Source: Prevotella sp. UBA4376 (GTDB lineage Bacteria > Bacteroidota > Bacteroidia > Bacteroidales > Bacteroidaceae). Taken from it: a DNA stretch of 30,443 bases. Both the position numbers and the translations under genes were made by a program. This document shows, piece by piece, positions 29,864 through 30,443 of the stretch; within the stretch, counting starts at the first letter, position 1, and each line of letters starts with the position of its first letter. The stretch spans positions 1 through 30,443 of the forward strand of contig DGRY01000087.1 of NCBI GenBank assembly GCA_002391185.1. Reading direction: 5' to 3'. Under the pieces are notes generated by a model. The model saw only the letters and a program-made list of their open reading frames with translations. It was not told where the DNA came from and made no database searches.

Positions 29864-30319
29864 TTACCACTTCAGTTCGTCATGCTGGATTACACCATCC
29901 TCCATAGGACTGTCGGCCTCAGTGAAAGTATTTGCTTTGTATTGTATGCACATCATTGTCAGGTTCTCGCTGCCGGTGTTCTTCAGTGCACGTTTGCCAG
30001 CAGGATCTACGCGGATGATGCTGCCCTCACTAACGGGAATCAACTCGCCATCCACCTGATACATACCCTCACCCTTCAGGATAATGTAAAGCTCCTCGTG
30101 GCTTTTGTGAGTGTGCAGGAAACCGCTGTCCTGACCGGGTACAAGTATCTGGAACGACAAATCGCTGCCTGTTGCACCTACGGCCTGACCAGCGAACACC
30201 TTGCCATGAAGTGTGACGTCGGGACCAAGAGGAAGTTCATAGTTCATCAAGTCACTTATTTTTCCAATGTTAATCACTTTGTAATTCTTACCGCTCTTTG
30301 TTGTCTCAATCTGTTTCAT
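29864..30319 (-). CDS. Cupin-domain protein
   Basis: A 151-residue single-domain cupin. Motif 1 is complete: HTHKSHEELYIILKGEG at 69-85 (His69, His71, Glu76, and the Gly). Motif 2 is incomplete: SIIRVDPAGKRALKNTG (100-116) has the Pro and Gly but no His in the usual place, so a bound metal would lack its fourth ligand. Cupins of this size bind sugars, small acids or metals; no substrate can be named. Monocistronic: own promoter and terminator. A frame of the same length on the other strand (29882-30337) is a shadow. Confidence 0.88.
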   Translation of the reverse strand: MKQIETTKSGKNYKVINIGKISDLMNYELPLGPDVTLHGKVFAGQAVGATGSDLSFQILVPGQDSGFLHTHKSHEELYIILKGEGMYQVDGELIPVSEGSIIRVDPAGKRALKNTGSENLTMMCIQYKANTFTEADSPMEDGVIQHDELKW

Positions 30320-30369
30320 TGTCTTTATCTTTATTAATATGTGAATACTGTTTGTTTTAATTTCGAGTG

Positions 30370-30401
30370 CAAAAGTAAGGCGATATTTTTATACACACAA
30401 G
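30370..30401 (-). promoter_or_regulatory. Promoter of the cupin gene
   Basis: Minus strand CTTG (30401-30398), 20-base spacer, TACTTTTG (30377-30370), then CACTCGAAAT. Start near 30366, leader about 46 bases. The remaining bases to 30443 show nothing else. Confidence 0.65.
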
Positions 30402-30443
30402 AAGGCACTTTTGGGTTAGATAGTTACCAAAAAGTAGGAATTG

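Noticed and set aside
29882..30337. 151-residue frame on the plus strand opposite the cupin
   Set aside because: Shadow of the cupin gene: the minus frame has clear cupin motifs and its own promoter, while the plus frame shows no recognisable motif.
1..30443. CRISPR array, transposon, integrase or phage genes
   Set aside because: No regularly spaced long repeats, no transposase or integrase motifs and no terminal inverted repeats were found; the repeats present are short and of other kinds.

Overview
The window reads as a chromosomal segment of a member of the Bacteroidales, most likely Prevotella or a close relative. Evidence for this is the promoter type (TTTG, a 19-20 base spacer, then TAnnTTTG, with almost no Shine-Dalgarno sequences), tRNA genes without an encoded CCA, Bacteroidetes-only families (DUF5606, DUF4837, an outer-membrane beta-barrel protein with a carboxypeptidase-D-like N-terminus), a long NusB, and the thiamine operon of TonB receptor, PnuT and thiamine pyrophosphokinase. 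No phage, insertion sequence, integrase or CRISPR array is visible. Most genes are housekeeping.

Layout. 1-1271: the 3' end of a tRNA with its terminator, then a GNAT-like protein. 1272-1737: a gap holding a good leftward promoter and a leftward terminator that could bound a structured RNA of about 190 nt. 1738-5533: a leftward thiamine operon behind a TPP riboswitch. 5538-6987: serB, an array of six 11-base repeats and a two-way terminator. 7032-8186: aroB, leftward. 8285-11317: a 988-residue outer-membrane protein with a Gly/Arg/Pro tail. 11387-13117: rplY-pth-hslR, leftward. 13186-16710: nusB-yajC-ybbR-like-coaE-DUF5606, rightward. 16777-17035: tRNA-Val and tRNA-Tyr. 17116-18112: an EamA transporter. 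18183-18382: a free-standing structured RNA with its own promoter and terminator. 18392-19613: a gene remnant and glycerate kinase. 19655-19837: tRNA-His. 19863-27077: a long leftward series of rlmN, DUF4837 lipoprotein, pdxA-like, a flippase-like membrane protein, sigma-54 activator, lptE, TPR protein and secG. 27108-29843: a SpoIID-like protein and an AmpG-like transporter, rightward. 29864-30401: a cupin, leftward.

How the genes work together. The thiamine operon imports thiamine across both membranes and pyrophosphorylates it, and the riboswitch senses the product. SecG, YajC and LptE belong to protein export and LPS assembly. RplY, Pth, HslR, NusB, RlmN and the tRNAs belong to ribosome function. 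The SpoIID-like protein and AmpG suggest handling of peptidoglycan fragments.

Most worth a second look are the two candidate non-coding RNAs (1360-1547 minus and 18218-18382 plus), a PdxA homologue that seems to have lost most metal- and substrate-binding residues, a promoter that predicts a leaderless rlmN mRNA, a conserved initial transcribed sequence shared by the tRNA and rplY promoters, and the 11-base repeat array after serB. All family calls were made by eye, without database searches.
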